This document shows positions 20,137 through 30,234 of a stretch of 64,000 bases of DNA, piece after piece. The stretch lies in assembly GCF_025397995.1 (NCBI RefSeq), contig NZ_CP104550.1, positions 1,640,001-1,704,000 on the forward strand, read 5' to 3'. A program made the position numbers and the translations under genes. The notes beneath the pieces were generated by a model. The model was not told where the DNA came from, did no database searches, and saw only the letters and a program-made list of their open reading frames with translations. Origin of the DNA: Methanothermobacter wolfeii (GTDB lineage: Archaea; Methanobacteriota; Methanobacteria; Methanobacteriales; Methanothermobacteraceae). Position 1 is the stretch's first letter, and the number at the start of each line of letters is the position of its first letter.

Positions 20137-21027
20137 ATGGATGATTCTGGATACCTTATGGGCGGAGCCGCATTCCTCCTGATGATACCCCTGGTCATCA
20201 TTGCCATGATGATGCTGGGTCTTGATGAGCACATGGCCAGCTGCACCGCCGAGGCAGCGGCTTCATCCTCTGTTAAAAGGGCTGCGGAGGATCTGAAGGA
20301 CAATATCCCCATCATCACGAGGGAAGTCCTGAATGAAAGCGCATACAGGGTTATAAATGGTGATGAATGTCCCGATATCAGGGAAAACATACAGAAGAGA
20401 CTCGATAGAATCTGCTCTGGCTACCTGAACCTCAATGCAAGCTGCACAGTGAATTCGGTTGAATCCTCCCCCGATGATCCCTTCCAGGTCGAAGTCAACG
20501 CCACCATAAAGATAAATGAGGGAAACACAGGACACCTGGAAAATGTCTCAGAAAGGGTCTCGGTTGAGGGACTCCCTGACCCCCTCCCCTTCAGGGTCCT
20601 CGGGAAACTCCAGCACAACAGCACAACAGTAGATTATGGTGATAAGCTAAGCAACCATCTTAACTCATGTGGAGTCAGGGGAGACCTCTACATAAACGCA
20701 ACAGGACCCTTCATCATAAAGAGGTGCCCCTATGAACCCTATGACTGCCATGGACACGATGGAGTGCTCATAAACTGCCTACTCAACGGATACTACCATG
20801 AAAGCCATGATGGATCCTGTTACCTCTGCAGACTCCAGGGAAGGGCTTCCTGTCCACACCCTGGTCTTGAAACATTCATAATACCAGGGGTTTGCGCCTC
20901 AAGTGGACCGGTGTCGGCTGACCATGTGCTCTTCACTGAGCCATATGAGGGGGATCCTGTTAACTGCTCGGGTTTCATCCTCTACCTCGACGGGGGCCAT
21001 AAACTGAAGTACGGCCTTATCCCTTGA
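20137..21027 (+). CDS. Cys-rich membrane-anchored surface protein
   Basis: A 296-aa protein of unknown function. One hydrophobic N-terminal helix (GGAAFLLMIPLVIIAMMMLG) is followed by a long extracytoplasmic domain with several N-X-S/T glycosylation sites and about 15 cysteines. Many of the cysteines cluster with histidines in CPYEPYDCHGHDG and SCYLCRLQGRASCPHPG (about residues 199-250). The N-terminus resembles pilin-like anchors, but no class III signal-peptidase site is evident. GGTGATACC precedes the ATG. It is followed 28 nt later by a protein of the same architecture. Confidence 0.7.
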   Translation: MDDSGYLMGGAAFLLMIPLVIIAMMMLGLDEHMASCTAEAAASSSVKRAAEDLKDNIPIITREVLNESAYRVINGDECPDIRENIQKRLDRICSGYLNLNASCTVNSVESSPDDPFQVEVNATIKINEGNTGHLENVSERVSVEGLPDPLPFRVLGKLQHNSTTVDYGDKLSNHLNSCGVRGDLYINATGPFIIKRCPYEPYDCHGHDGVLINCLLNGYYHESHDGSCYLCRLQGRASCPHPGLETFIIPGVCASSGPVSADHVLFTEPYEGDPVNCSGFILYLDGGHKLKYGLIP

Positions 21028-21055
21028 ATCCTGACCTGATAAGGGGGTGTCTATA

Positions 21056-21850
21056 GTGCTATTTTCAACAGATTTTCTCCTATCTCTCATTATAGTCACC
21101 ATTATCCTGGGTTTCTCTGCTGGGCTCATTGATGCAGAGGAATCGCGCCTTGCAGAGAGTTTCAGGGAGGATCACGTCAAAAAAAGGGCGGCTGATGGCG
21201 TCGAGGTCCTTATAAACAGTCCAGGGGATCCCCCGGGATGGGAAAACCTCCCGGCTGCCATGTGCAGGTCACCGGGTCTTGCTGTTCCAGGACGTCCGGG
21301 GGTTATCTCCTACCGGAAGTTCATGAAACTCAGCTCAAACCCTGAAATCATCGGGAGGGCCCTCCCAGGACTCAGGGTCAGCTTCACACTGAAGCCCCTT
21401 AACTGCAGCATCAGGGCAATTGAGGCAGGTGCAGCTCCCGGTGGAGGGGATACCGTTGTTGTGAGGAGGACCCTTAAATGTGACTTTCTCTCGGATTATG
21501 CCGTCAGGACAGGGACCGGCATCTGCCCCCATCAGCACAATGATACCTGGAAATGTGTTAATTTCAGGGTGAACTCCTCCAGTGATTATTATCTGATATC
21601 AGAGGTAGATGATGGTTCATTTATAGTGGATACAGCTGATAATATGAGCAGCAGTGAAATAAAACTTGTATCCAAGGCTGTGAAGCTGAATCTGACTGAG
21701 GGTTCCGTGGTCTGGTTGCATGTGAAGGGTCACGGGAGATTCATTATAATAGCGGTCCCTACTGGGAGCAGGGACTGTATGCTTCCTCTGGATTACTTTG
21801 AAGTGCATCCATGCGTCCTTGAGGTTAGGGCATCAAATGTACTGACATGA
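21056..21850 (+). CDS. Membrane-anchored surface protein, second of pair
   Basis: A 264-aa unknown protein with an N-terminal membrane helix (TDFLLSLIIVTIILGFSAGL) and an extracytoplasmic domain with N-glycosylation sites and cysteines (LKCDF, GICPHQHNDTWKC). The GTG at 21056 is chosen because GGGGGTG lies 6 nt upstream; an in-frame GTG at 21047 lies inside that site. It is probably co-transcribed with the preceding Cys-rich gene, suggesting a two-component surface structure. No homologue is recognised. Confidence 0.65.
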   Translation: MLFSTDFLLSLIIVTIILGFSAGLIDAEESRLAESFREDHVKKRAADGVEVLINSPGDPPGWENLPAAMCRSPGLAVPGRPGVISYRKFMKLSSNPEIIGRALPGLRVSFTLKPLNCSIRAIEAGAAPGGGDTVVVRRTLKCDFLSDYAVRTGTGICPHQHNDTWKCVNFRVNSSSDYYLISEVDDGSFIVDTADNMSSSEIKLVSKAVKLNLTEGSVVWLHVKGHGRFIIIAVPTGSRDCMLPLDYFEVHPCVLEVRASNVLT

Positions 21851-21946
21851 AAGTATATCCCAAAAAAACAACCCTAAAAAGACTTGATGGCAGGAAAGGC
21901 ATCATTTCGCAGTCCCCATGAGAGGATCATCATGACCAATGCCAGA

Positions 21947-23278
21947 TCAGAGTGCAAGGACAGCCATTATCGCAAATACAAGGCATGTGTTTGCAGCCGG
22001 ATCTGTCATGCTGGTCGAAATAGGTATCACTATGTTATCAGGGTCAAGCTGTACCCTGTAGGATACCGAACTGAGATAGAAGCCGACCAGGAGAAGGAAG
22101 GGTGTTAAAATGTATCCTGCAAGTGAGCTGACAAGCACCATCCTTTCAAGGCCAAGGGATGGTATTCCCAGGGCTGCACTCACAAGATGCGCCAGAAGCC
22201 CTATGGTAGGGTATATGATAACAGACAGCACGGCTATGATTCCAAAGTTCTTTAGAGCCTCCCCACGTGGGCGAAGGCTGGCCGGTATGATACCGGAATG
22301 AAGTCCGGATGATAACCTTGCCCCCAGTATGCTTACAAGATCGCCACTTTCACCTGAAAAGAGGGGTACAAGGGCAAGAATAGATGGATTATCAAGTATA
22401 ACGCCCAGACGACTGTTCAGAACTGTTCCGGCTGTTGTTCCAAGGGCTGAACAGATCAAAAGGACAGGAACGCTCTGCTGAACTATTTTTCTGAGGTTAT
22501 ATCCACCCTTCATCCCGATGACAACACCGGTGGCTCCCATGATAAGAAAGAGTATGAAGAGTATCCATTCAGCCACGCCATTCCTAACAATTTCAAGTAC
22601 CGATATGGCGGCAAATATTGATGGAAGTGTGAAAAGGTCGCCTGATGCTGCAATGAGGGGTGTTGTAACATTGTCAGGGTCCCAGCCATTCTCGTAACTC
22701 TTGAGAGATATCAGGACTGTGGCAGGCAGAAGCATTGCCCCTGAAATTATTCCGCCAATAACAGATATAACCGTGAAATCAACCACACCCATACTTTTAA
22801 AGCCGAAAATCTGGCAGAATATCCATGCCATGAACCCAAGAAAAATGGACATGACGATTGTCAGTATAATTGTGGCTTCAATGTTTTCGCTGAGAACACC
22901 TGACTTTTTCATCTCCGGTGAAAGTGTACCTATATGAAGCCCTGACCCGAGGCGTGAGCCAAGAGCCCCGAAGATGTTACCACGCATGCCTATAGCTCCG
23001 GGTATAAGGACAAGGAGCCCTGGATATGACTCAAGCATGGGGGACATCTTACCAAGGAATATGCCTGCAAAAAGGTCTCCGATGGCGCATATAAAAAGTG
23101 CCACGAAACTCTCGCCAATAATCCTCTTTGACCCTGCAAAGAACCCGCCAAGACTTTTAAATAAATTAAAGGCCTTTATCAAGCCCCTTGAAAGGAGTAG
23201 CGAAAGTGTCACGGTGAATGTTAGCAGGCCCTGAAGTGTTCTTCGAGTCATCCTCATTAACTTTCCTGCTATCTTCAT
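21947..23278 (-). CDS. MgtE/SLC41-like divalent cation transporter, two repeats
   Basis: A 443-aa membrane protein with two copies of the MgtE membrane domain (about residues 60-230 and 270-440). Repeats are visible as [40 protein letters not shown] and [30 protein letters not shown], each later followed by a DPDN motif ([26 protein letters not shown]). No cytoplasmic N/CBS regulatory domain is present, unlike bacterial MgtE. The ATG at 23278 has AGGTGAT upstream; the GTG at 23287 is inside that site. It lies 37 nt after the PhoU/TrkA-C gene, its likely regulator. Confidence 0.85.
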   Translation of the reverse strand: MKIAGKLMRMTRRTLQGLLTFTVTLSLLLSRGLIKAFNLFKSLGGFFAGSKRIIGESFVALFICAIGDLFAGIFLGKMSPMLESYPGLLVLIPGAIGMRGNIFGALGSRLGSGLHIGTLSPEMKKSGVLSENIEATIILTIVMSIFLGFMAWIFCQIFGFKSMGVVDFTVISVIGGIISGAMLLPATVLISLKSYENGWDPDNVTTPLIAASGDLFTLPSIFAAISVLEIVRNGVAEWILFILFLIMGATGVVIGMKGGYNLRKIVQQSVPVLLICSALGTTAGTVLNSRLGVILDNPSILALVPLFSGESGDLVSILGARLSSGLHSGIIPASLRPRGEALKNFGIIAVLSVIIYPTIGLLAHLVSAALGIPSLGLERMVLVSSLAGYILTPFLLLVGFYLSSVSYRVQLDPDNIVIPISTSMTDPAANTCLVFAIMAVLAL

Positions 23279-23315
23279 GAATATCACCTGCTAACATTCC
23301 AATCATCTCTAAGGT

Positions 23316-23909
23316 TTATATGGTGCAACCAATGTCCTCAAGGGTCATCTCATTCTTTGCAAGGGCAAAAAGAAGCTCGGCTCCGGCCTCGTTCCCCTTG
23401 GCAATCAGAGTGTCGTTCTCCGCAAGTACTGTGTTCCTGTCAGGCCCGTATATCCAGGATTCTCCCCTTCTAATGGCTATTACCCTCATACCAGTTCTCG
23501 TTGCCAGTAAAAGATCTCCAAGTGATTTCCCTGCGAGTTCAGAGCCCTCCCTGATGGTTACCCTGACTATTATCTCATCTGACTCCTCCATCACCATCTT
23601 GAAAACAGGGTGTGGCTCTATTCCCCTTAGAACAAGGTCAGCTATGTCCTTGGCGGAGTTTGCAATGTTCTCTGCTGCTTCACCCACTTCAAGGAGGGCT
23701 GTGAGCTTCTCAGCATCCTCAACAGATCTTGCAGCCAGAAGTGATTCCTTCTTGATCTCATAGTTGAGTCTGTCAACCTTGTTTTCAAGTTTTATGACTT
23801 CCTCTGCAGCGTCCCTGCTGTTAAAAAGCAGTGCCGAGTATGCGAGGTCCACCATCAGCTCGGAAAGGTTCTTCATCTCAATGAGAATATCCTTAACACT
23901 TTTAGACAA
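23316..23909 (-). CDS. PhoU-like/TrkA-C domain protein, likely transporter regulator
   Basis: A 197-aa cytoplasmic protein with an N-terminal PhoU-like helical half (about 1-100; [32 protein letters not shown]) and a C-terminal TrkA-C/RCK_C domain (about 112-190; [35 protein letters not shown]). Such fusions sit next to cation transporters and are thought to gate or sense ligand for them. It begins with TTG at 23909, with GGAGGATGA just upstream; the overlapping ATG is out of frame. It is upstream of the MgtE-like gene on the same strand. Confidence 0.85.
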   Translation of the reverse strand: MSKSVKDILIEMKNLSELMVDLAYSALLFNSRDAAEEVIKLENKVDRLNYEIKKESLLAARSVEDAEKLTALLEVGEAAENIANSAKDIADLVLRGIEPHPVFKMVMEESDEIIVRVTIREGSELAGKSLGDLLLATRTGMRVIAIRRGESWIYGPDRNTVLAENDTLIAKGNEAGAELLFALAKNEMTLEDIGCTI

Positions 23910-23963
23910 CTTTCATCCTCCTGGGTTGGTGGTCTAGTGTTTGATTGGTGGACCATAAATACC

Positions 23964-25016
23964 TTACTTCATGCCCATGAGGCACTCCCTTCGAAGTTTA
24001 AGCAGTTCCTTCTTCCGCTTCAAGAGGTCCTCAGGGTCAGATACCTCAAGACGCCTCTTTATGCATTCAACGGCCTCATCGGTGTGTATCCATTCACAGT
24101 TCTGGCAGCTCCAAACATTCTTATCCCTTATCCAGTAACCTCCGGTGGAGCCCTCACCGCATGGATAGAATGGACAGTAGCAGAATGCACAGTTCTGACC
24201 CTCAAAGTGGCATGGATAGAATTCACATTCCGTGTCAGGACCTGAAGCCTTTCCATTGGGGTTTTCCCTGTAAAATTCAGCTGCAAGTTCGTGGAGGGGT
24301 GCCTTCACAGCATAGCCCCTCGGTGTTATCATCTGCCCGTCCCGGACATAGCTCGTCCTGTTACCTATTATGATGGTGGTTGACATGTCAACCATTGACT
24401 CGTCAAGATCAGAGATGGTGACTATACTGGTTTCTGCCCTGCCATCCTCTGTTCTGACTATCCCTACAGGTGTTTCAGGCCTCAACTTTGACCTCAGTAT
24501 CCCCAGGGCCTCCCTGAATGGTTTCTTTCTCTTCTTTCCGGTGGGGTTGTAAAGTGCTATTATCATCCCCGCCTCTGCAGCCGCCTCCAGCTTCCTTTTT
24601 ATCTCAGATAGGGGTGTGAGGATGTCGCTCAGGCTTATAACGGCAAAGTCATGGAGGGGTGCTCCGAGCTGTGCGGCTGAGTAGTTAACGGCAGTGACGC
24701 CGGGTATGACCTCAAATTCTATTCCTGAATACCTGTCAAAGATCTGGAAGAACACGTTGGCCATTCCATAAACACCAGGATCCCCTGAGCTTATAAGGGC
24801 TACGCTGTGACCCTGAAGGTGCTTTTTTATTGCAAGTTCAACCCTCTCTACTTCATCCCCCATCCCGCTCTTTATGACCTCCTTGCCCTCAAGGAGATCC
24901 TCTATCTGCCTTATGTATTTTACATAGCCTATCACAACGTCAGCGTCCTCTATAGCTCTGAGGGCCCTGAGCGTGATATCGTCACGTGTGGGTCCAATTC
25001 CAATTATCCTTATCAT
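23964..25016 (-). CDS. cobJ: Precorrin-3B/cobalt-factor III C17-methyltransferase with Cys-rich tail
   Basis: SAM-dependent ring-contracting methyltransferase of cobamide synthesis (CbiH/CobJ). It is 350 aa, longer than the usual roughly 240. The tetrapyrrole methylase domain fills residues 1-245 ([48 protein letters not shown]). A C-terminal Cys-rich domain (about 258-325; [20 protein letters not shown], then [10 protein letters not shown]) matches the small Cys-rich domain found fused to cobalamin enzymes, possibly an Fe-S or metal-handling module. GGTGAATGC precedes the ATG. Confidence 0.92.
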   Translation of the reverse strand: MIRIIGIGPTRDDITLRALRAIEDADVVIGYVKYIRQIEDLLEGKEVIKSGMGDEVERVELAIKKHLQGHSVALISSGDPGVYGMANVFFQIFDRYSGIEFEVIPGVTAVNYSAAQLGAPLHDFAVISLSDILTPLSEIKRKLEAAAEAGMIIALYNPTGKKRKKPFREALGILRSKLRPETPVGIVRTEDGRAETSIVTISDLDESMVDMSTTIIIGNRTSYVRDGQMITPRGYAVKAPLHELAAEFYRENPNGKASGPDTECEFYPCHFEGQNCAFCYCPFYPCGEGSTGGYWIRDKNVWSCQNCEWIHTDEAVECIKRRLEVSDPEDLLKRKKELLKLRRECLMGMK

Positions 25017-25080
25017 GCATTCACCTTTTGAGGGGTCTGGGGCTTTAAGGGTTTACAGGTCCCTAAAGCATTTTATAATC

Positions 25081-25179
25081 CTTTTCAGGCTCCAGTATAT
25101 CCTTGTAACCGAAACGGCTAAGCTCGCCGATAACGCCGAACAAAGCTTTTCAGGCTCTAGTATATCCTTGTAACCGAAA
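25081..25179. repeat. 65-bp-period tandem duplication at a gene 3' end
   Basis: A 34-nt segment at 25081-25114 recurs at 25146-25179 with a single mismatch (C at 25093, T at 25158). The second copy encodes the last residues and TAG stop of the neighbouring small gene; the first copy reads TGG at the same codon and lies downstream of the gene. The period is 65 bp. Confidence 0.8.
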
Positions 25180-25657
25180 GTATCCTTATGGTGTTTACAT
25201 CCACCCATACACCGGAGGACCTTGTCTCAGCCCTTGCTGCTGCAGTCACCGTGAACTGTTCCGTTGCCCTGATGACTATCTGGCCCGTGCCCCCTGTCTG
25301 GTTCTCACGGTAACCGGTTGCCGTGATGTTTATCTCAATATTCTCAAGGCCCGTGTCATGGGTTGTTGTGGCATTAAGGGACCTTATATTTATGCCGTCA
25401 AGCTTTGTCTTCGCCTTCAGGGCGTCGGCAACATCGGCGTTGTTTATTATCTTAACCTCCTCAGGGCCTCCCGTGATTGTGGAGGTTAAATTTTTACCTG
25501 AATCCAGCAGAGAGGACACCGTGTCTATCTGCATTTCAATCAGCTTTTCTATGTCCGGCGGCTTGGATGTTACCAGGGTGTATGAACTTATAAGCCCGGC
25601 TTCAAAGAACGCCAGGAACATAATCAGGAACAGGAAGAATTTAATGATCCTTGGCAA
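25157..25657 (-). CDS. Small anchored extracytoplasmic protein, unknown function
   Basis: A 166-aa protein starting from a TTG at 25657 with GGTGAT 3 nt upstream; the longer ATG frame (25693) places that site in the coding region. The N-terminal helix [19 protein letters not shown] is a membrane anchor or uncleaved signal. The rest is a beta-rich domain with Asn-X-Thr sites (NLTST, NATTT, NITATGY). No family is recognised. Its C-terminus VTRIY ends at a TAG lying in a duplicated segment, so the original protein may have been longer. It is divergent from the PolD small-subunit gene. Confidence 0.6.
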   Translation of the reverse strand: MPRIIKFFLFLIMFLAFFEAGLISSYTLVTSKPPDIEKLIEMQIDTVSSLLDSGKNLTSTITGGPEEVKIINNADVADALKAKTKLDGINIRSLNATTTHDTGLENIEINITATGYRENQTGGTGQIVIRATEQFTVTAAARAETRSSGVWVDVNTIRILSVTRIY

Positions 25658-25777
25658 TGCATCACCTTTTTTTCTCTCTATATTAAAGGTCACTTTGATA
25701 AAAAATATATGAACCCAGTAAAATATTTTACTCTAATCCATTTAATGTTTAAGGGGAAAAATCCTGTAAAGAGTAGA

Positions 25778-27232
25778 ATGGTTGAAATGAATGAAATAAT
25801 AGCCAAATTTGCAAGGGAAGGAATACTCATAGAAGACGAGGCATATCTGCGGTTAAAGGAAATGGATGACCCCATGACCGCATCATCAGAGCTCATAGTC
25901 AGTATAAGGAAAGAGGGCGGTAAATTCACTATTCTCACATCAGAAGTCCTTGATGATTTCTTTGAAATAGAGAACCCCCATGAAATAAAGGCAGGCGGGC
26001 CTGTTAAGGATGATTTTAAGAGGGAATTCAACTTCAGGGTCATCCAGGATACCAGTAACAAGTCCTACACCAGCGGTGAAATCCAAGACATGGTATCATA
26101 CTTCAGCAGCAGATTCACGAAGTTGAAAAACCTCCTCTCAAAAAGGCCTGAGCTCAGGTCACACGTTCCGATTGCTGACCTGAGAAGTGGAGGGGACGTT
26201 GTAAGTATCATTGGAATTGTAAATGATCTGCGCAGTACAAAGAACAATCATAAAATGATCGAGCTCGAAGATGACACCGGTGAGATCACCGTCATCGTAC
26301 ACAACGAGAACCATGAACTATTCGAGAAGTCTGAGAAACTTGTCAGGGATGAGGTCATAGGAGTGCATGGTGTTAAGAAGGGCCGTTTAGTTGTTGCATC
26401 AGACATATTCCACCCGGGGGTTCCAAGGATACAGGAGAAGGAGATGAAATTCTCAGCGGTCTTCATATCAGATGTCCATATAGGAAGCCAGACCTTCCTG
26501 GAGGACTCATTCAGACGCTTTGTAAGGTGGCTGAACGGTGATGAGGGCAGTGAGGAACAGAGGGAGGTGGCCGCCGATGTCAAGTACCTTGTGGTTGCAG
26601 GGGACATTGTGGACGGTATAGGCATCTACCCTGGACAGGAAAGGGAACTCCTGATAAAGGATATAACAGAGCAGTACGAGGAGGCTGCAAGGCTCTTTGG
26701 GGATATACAGAGGGATATAAAGATAATCATGATACCCGGTAACCACGATGCCTCAAGGATCGCTGAGCCCCAGCCAGCCATCCCAGAGGAGTATGCAAAG
26801 TCCCTCTACAGCTTAAAGAACGTTGAATTTCTGAGCAACCCTTCCCTTGTAAGCCTTGATGGTTTAAAGACCCTCATATACCATGGAAGGAGCTTCGATG
26901 ACATGGCCATGAGCATAAACGGCCTCTCCCACGACAAGTCCCACCTTATAATGGAGGAACTCCTGGAGAAGAGGCATCTTGCACCAATATACGGTGAGAG
27001 GACTCCCCTTGCATCTGAGATAGAGGATCACCTTGTCATTGATGATGTACCGGATATACTGCACACTGGACATGTTCATATCAACGCCTACAAGAAGTAC
27101 AGGGGTGTTCACCTGATAAATTCAGGGACATTCCAGGCCCAGACAGAGTTCCAGAAGATCTACAACATAGTCCCCACCTGTGGCCAGGTCCCGGTACTGC
27201 ATCGCGGCGCCCTGAAGGTATTTGAATTCTAG
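25778..27232 (+). CDS. polB: DNA polymerase II (PolD) small subunit DP1
   Basis: Exonuclease subunit of the archaeal family D replicative polymerase, which joins the large subunit DP2 at the fork. An N-terminal helical region is followed by an OB fold (about 135-215; [16 protein letters not shown]) and a calcineurin-like phosphoesterase domain with all metal motifs: [28 protein letters not shown] and HTGHVHI. The 3'-5' exonuclease should therefore be active. The start is uncertain: ATG 25778 (484 aa) or 25787, neither with a clear Shine-Dalgarno. It is 8 nt before the aldolase gene. Confidence 0.93.
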   Translation: MVEMNEIIAKFAREGILIEDEAYLRLKEMDDPMTASSELIVSIRKEGGKFTILTSEVLDDFFEIENPHEIKAGGPVKDDFKREFNFRVIQDTSNKSYTSGEIQDMVSYFSSRFTKLKNLLSKRPELRSHVPIADLRSGGDVVSIIGIVNDLRSTKNNHKMIELEDDTGEITVIVHNENHELFEKSEKLVRDEVIGVHGVKKGRLVVASDIFHPGVPRIQEKEMKFSAVFISDVHIGSQTFLEDSFRRFVRWLNGDEGSEEQREVAADVKYLVVAGDIVDGIGIYPGQERELLIKDITEQYEEAARLFGDIQRDIKIIMIPGNHDASRIAEPQPAIPEEYAKSLYSLKNVEFLSNPSLVSLDGLKTLIYHGRSFDDMAMSINGLSHDKSHLIMEELLEKRHLAPIYGERTPLASEIEDHLVIDDVPDILHTGHVHINAYKKYRGVHLINSGTFQAQTEFQKIYNIVPTCGQVPVLHRGALKVFEF

Positions 27233-27240
27233 GTGATGGT

Positions 27241-27804
27241 ATGAACGTTATGAGGAAGGTTGTTGAGGTTTCAGGATACATCTACAGGACGGGGCTTGTA
27301 TCAGGTATAGGTGGAAATGTAAGCGCAAGGCAGGGTGATGAGGTAATCATAACACCGACAATGGTCCCCCTGGGTGATGTGTCACTCAGGAACCTTGTTA
27401 TCGTTGACCTTGACGGCAGGGTGCTGCGGGGTAAAGGACCCTCCTCTGAACTGGAACTCCACCTTGAAATCTACAGGAGACGACCGGATATTGGTGGCAT
27501 AGTCCACACCCATTCACCATGTGCAAGGGCCTTCTCGATGGCTGGTGTGAGGATCATGAAGATGGAAGGCTTCAGGGACCTTGGAACCGGTCATATACCC
27601 ATGGTCCCCTACCATCCTCCAGGGAGCACTGAACTGGCAGAGGCGTGTGCTGAGGGGATGCTGAAGGAGAAGGCTGTGGTCCTGGAAAACCATGGAACAG
27701 TGTGTGGAGGCAGCGACCTTGATGAAGCCCTCCTCCTTGCAGAGTTCGTTGAGGAATCGGCGAGGACACAGTTCATTGCATCAATGCTTGGAATGGAAAA
27801 ATAG
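27241..27804 (+). CDS. fucA: Class II aldolase (L-fuculose-1-phosphate aldolase family)
   Basis: A 187-aa zinc aldolase. Metal-binding histidines are visible in IVHTHSPCARAF (near 87) and LENHGTVCGG (near 148); the N-terminal GLVSGIGGNVSARQGD forms the phosphate site. In Methanocaldococcus the homologue supplies lactaldehyde or methylglyoxal for F420 and other syntheses, so a biosynthetic role is likelier here than fucose use. The binding site AGGTGAT overlaps the stop of the PolD gene. Confidence 0.88.
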   Translation: MNVMRKVVEVSGYIYRTGLVSGIGGNVSARQGDEVIITPTMVPLGDVSLRNLVIVDLDGRVLRGKGPSSELELHLEIYRRRPDIGGIVHTHSPCARAFSMAGVRIMKMEGFRDLGTGHIPMVPYHPPGSTELAEACAEGMLKEKAVVLENHGTVCGGSDLDEALLLAEFVEESARTQFIASMLGMEK

Positions 27805-27857
27805 ATTGAGGTGTGTCCACTTAATGATTCACAGGCAGAATAAATAGATTTAATGGA

Positions 27858-28112
27858 TCAATCCCTGATGGATTCAAGTTCACTGAGTATCTCCCATACC
27901 AGTGTCCTTGCATGTATCGGTATGTTGGGGTCGTTGCTTATCTCATCAAGTATGGATATGACAGTACTCGCCCTTACGGTGCTGTCCTCATCCTCATTGT
28001 TTAGAATCTCCTTTGATTCTTCAGCGGCTCTCCTGATGTTCCTTGGAACACTGTTATCTTCCATTATATGTTTTAAAATTTCAGAAACGCGATTGAATGT
28101 TTCGTTACTCAT
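27858..28112 (-). CDS. UPF0147 family small helical protein
   Basis: An 84-aa acidic all-helical protein of the conserved archaeal UPF0147 family; residues such as [19 protein letters not shown] and [19 protein letters not shown] are characteristic. The function is unknown. GGGAGGATT precedes the ATG, and TTTATATC near 28150 is a likely TATA box. It stands alone between convergent and co-directional neighbours. Confidence 0.9.
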   Translation of the reverse strand: MSNETFNRVSEILKHIMEDNSVPRNIRRAAEESKEILNNEDEDSTVRASTVISILDEISNDPNIPIHARTLVWEILSELESIRD

Positions 28113-28187
28113 TTTGAATCCTCCCTGTTATGGTCCTTAAAAAAAACCTGATAATGTTTATATCCAATATGGTTTATATAATCCGGG

Positions 28188-29177
28188 TTAAAAAGTTTTT
28201 GGTATCCGGGATACCGCAAGGGCAAGGGCGACTCCAGAGGACGCTGTCTTTCTTACTATGAGCCTTGAACCTGGCCCTGCACTTTTAAGCGCTGCTGATT
28301 CACACACGCTTCCAACACCAAACTTTGAGTTAACAAAGTCTGAAAATGACACGGTTTCCTGGTCTTTAAGTTCATCAAGGGGTATGAATTCAAGGGGAAC
28401 CCCTAGTATGGATGCTGCCCTGATTATCCCCTCTTCATTCCTTTTCATCTCACCGGTTGCAATGGCGTCGATACGCTGGACCGGGATACCAGTCCTCTTC
28501 ATTGTCCCATGGATGAACTCAAGTATCGTGTCTGACATAACACCCCTCCTTGTCCCTATGCCAAGGGAAACCTTTAAGGGTCTGAGTATCATTGTCTTAC
28601 CATTGCACGTTGCTCTGATGTTTTCATCACCGCCCTTCCTGTAGGTGTAGGTCCCTGCTGCGTCCCCATCAATGAGGGGTTTAACATCCCTTGATGATAA
28701 AAGTTCAACGGTGTGCCCCCTGATGATTGATGAGTTGAAGTGCTTGAGAAGTCCAGGGTCACTTATCTGGTAGAAGTACCTTGCTGCAAGGGTGTCGATT
28801 CCAATGAGGCCGTTAACATCCGTTGATGTTGTTATAACTGGGTTTGCACCGATTAGCCCTGCAATTTTCAGGGCGAAATCGTTTGCTCCGCCTGCATGTC
28901 CTGATAGAAGGCTTATCACGTTTCTACCGGCCTCGTCAATGACGATTACTCCAGGATCATGGAGCTTGCCCCTGATGAGCGGTGCTATTTTCCTTACCAT
29001 TATACCGGTGGCCATTATTCCTATGATCATCTGGCTCTCCCTGAAAACATCCTCAAGGTCCATGTCCCTGTGTATCAGCCTCACAGAGAACACTGTGGGG
29101 TCCTCCAGGAGCTTCTCCTTTATCCGCTCTGCAAGTTTCAGGGCCCTGTCCGTGAGGGTCATTATGGTCACGTTCAT
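28188..29177 (-). CDS. cbiG: Cobalt-precorrin-5A hydrolase CbiG
   Basis: Opens the delta-lactone of cobalt-precorrin-5A in anaerobic cobamide synthesis. The protein is 329 aa, with an N-terminal CbiG domain (IIGIMATGIMVRKIAPLI, near 52; ISLLSGHAGGANDFA near 90) and a C-terminal CbiG_C domain (LGIGTRRGV near 205). ATG 29177 overlaps the cbiB stop by ATGA and has GGGTGAT upstream; the ATG at 29189 is inside cbiB. It is translationally coupled to cbiB. Confidence 0.93.
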   Translation of the reverse strand: MNVTIMTLTDRALKLAERIKEKLLEDPTVFSVRLIHRDMDLEDVFRESQMIIGIMATGIMVRKIAPLIRGKLHDPGVIVIDEAGRNVISLLSGHAGGANDFALKIAGLIGANPVITTSTDVNGLIGIDTLAARYFYQISDPGLLKHFNSSIIRGHTVELLSSRDVKPLIDGDAAGTYTYRKGGDENIRATCNGKTMILRPLKVSLGIGTRRGVMSDTILEFIHGTMKRTGIPVQRIDAIATGEMKRNEEGIIRAASILGVPLEFIPLDELKDQETVSFSDFVNSKFGVGSVCESAALKSAGPGSRLIVRKTASSGVALALAVSRIPKTF

Positions 29178-30067
29178 TGAATCACCCATATGATCCCGGT
29201 TACAAGGAGGAGGAAGATTGCAACTGTAACTGAACTGAGCTTAACAGCTTCATATATCTTCCGGGACCCGAGACTATCCAGAGGATCGCCAAGGACGTAA
29301 ACATCAGGTTTTTCCAGCTGAACAGAGAGTGCTCCTGCAGCAGCAGCCATTGTGAAACCTGAATTTGGGCTTGGTGTTCTCCTTGCATCCCTCATAATGG
29401 TTTTGATTGATTTTCGCCAGTTCATGCAAAGGATGATGGCTGCGGGTATTATGAGCACGCCTGTGAGCCTTGATGGTATGTAGTTCAGGGCGTCGTCAAG
29501 TTTCGCAGGGAACCAGCCTATATACCTGCAGTAATGGTCCATGTATCCAACCATGGCATCAAGGGTGTTGACTGTGCGGTAGAGAAATGCGCCTGGCAGT
29601 CCCAGGAGGATGAAGTAGAAGAGGGGGGCTGTCACAGAATCTGTCAGGTTCTCGGTGAGGGTTTCAATCGCCGCTGATGCTATCTGTTCCTCTGTAAGGG
29701 ATGATGTGTCCCTGCTGACAAGGAATGAGAGTTTTTCCCTTGCAACATCGGGGCTGCTTTCAAGGGCGCCTTTTATTTCAAGGGCAGATGCCATGAGAAA
29801 CCTGATTGATATGACGGTTGAAAGAAGGAACCCTGATACAATAAACCATACTATCCCTTCAAGGTAGAATGTCAGAATGAGGGGTGCTGTGAAAACCGAA
29901 GCAACGGTGAAGGTAAGTAAAAATCCTGAGATACGTGTATTTCCAAGTTCACCCCTTAATATATCAATCAGATTACCCATATGGACCACAGGGTGTATCC
30001 TTACAGGGATTTCACCTATCAGAATGTCCAGCAGGACTGCCATCAGTATAACCGGGATCTGATCCAT
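29174..30067 (-). CDS. cobD: Adenosylcobinamide-phosphate synthase CbiB/CobD
   Basis: A 297-aa membrane protein that attaches the aminopropanol-type linker to adenosylcobyric acid. Family motifs include LLDILIGEIPVRIHPVVHMG at the N-terminus, ETLTENLTDSVTAPLFYF near 135 and RRTPSPNSGFTMAAAAGAL near 228. A TATA-like element centred near 30095 lies about 28 nt before the ATG, so the transcript is probably leaderless or nearly so. It heads cobD-cbiG. Confidence 0.93.
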   Translation of the reverse strand: MDQIPVILMAVLLDILIGEIPVRIHPVVHMGNLIDILRGELGNTRISGFLLTFTVASVFTAPLILTFYLEGIVWFIVSGFLLSTVISIRFLMASALEIKGALESSPDVAREKLSFLVSRDTSSLTEEQIASAAIETLTENLTDSVTAPLFYFILLGLPGAFLYRTVNTLDAMVGYMDHYCRYIGWFPAKLDDALNYIPSRLTGVLIIPAAIILCMNWRKSIKTIMRDARRTPSPNSGFTMAAAAGALSVQLEKPDVYVLGDPLDSLGSRKIYEAVKLSSVTVAIFLLLVTGIIWVIQ

Positions 30068-30234
30068 GGTAGAGAGTTTCAGTCAGGGGCCATATATAGA
30101 TACCAGTCATGGAAGGCTGTATAAAAGCATTGAAGGGGGAGCTCAACAAGGACCCGTTGGATACTGTCTCAGCTGTAATAATTTCGGTTTAGTATATATT
30201 CCTCCGGTACAGACATTAATATGGGAGTGGTTTT

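Noticed and set aside
30109-30192. 27-codon frame in the cobD/DUF2299 promoter gap
   Set aside because: No ribosome binding site and it overlaps both divergent promoters.
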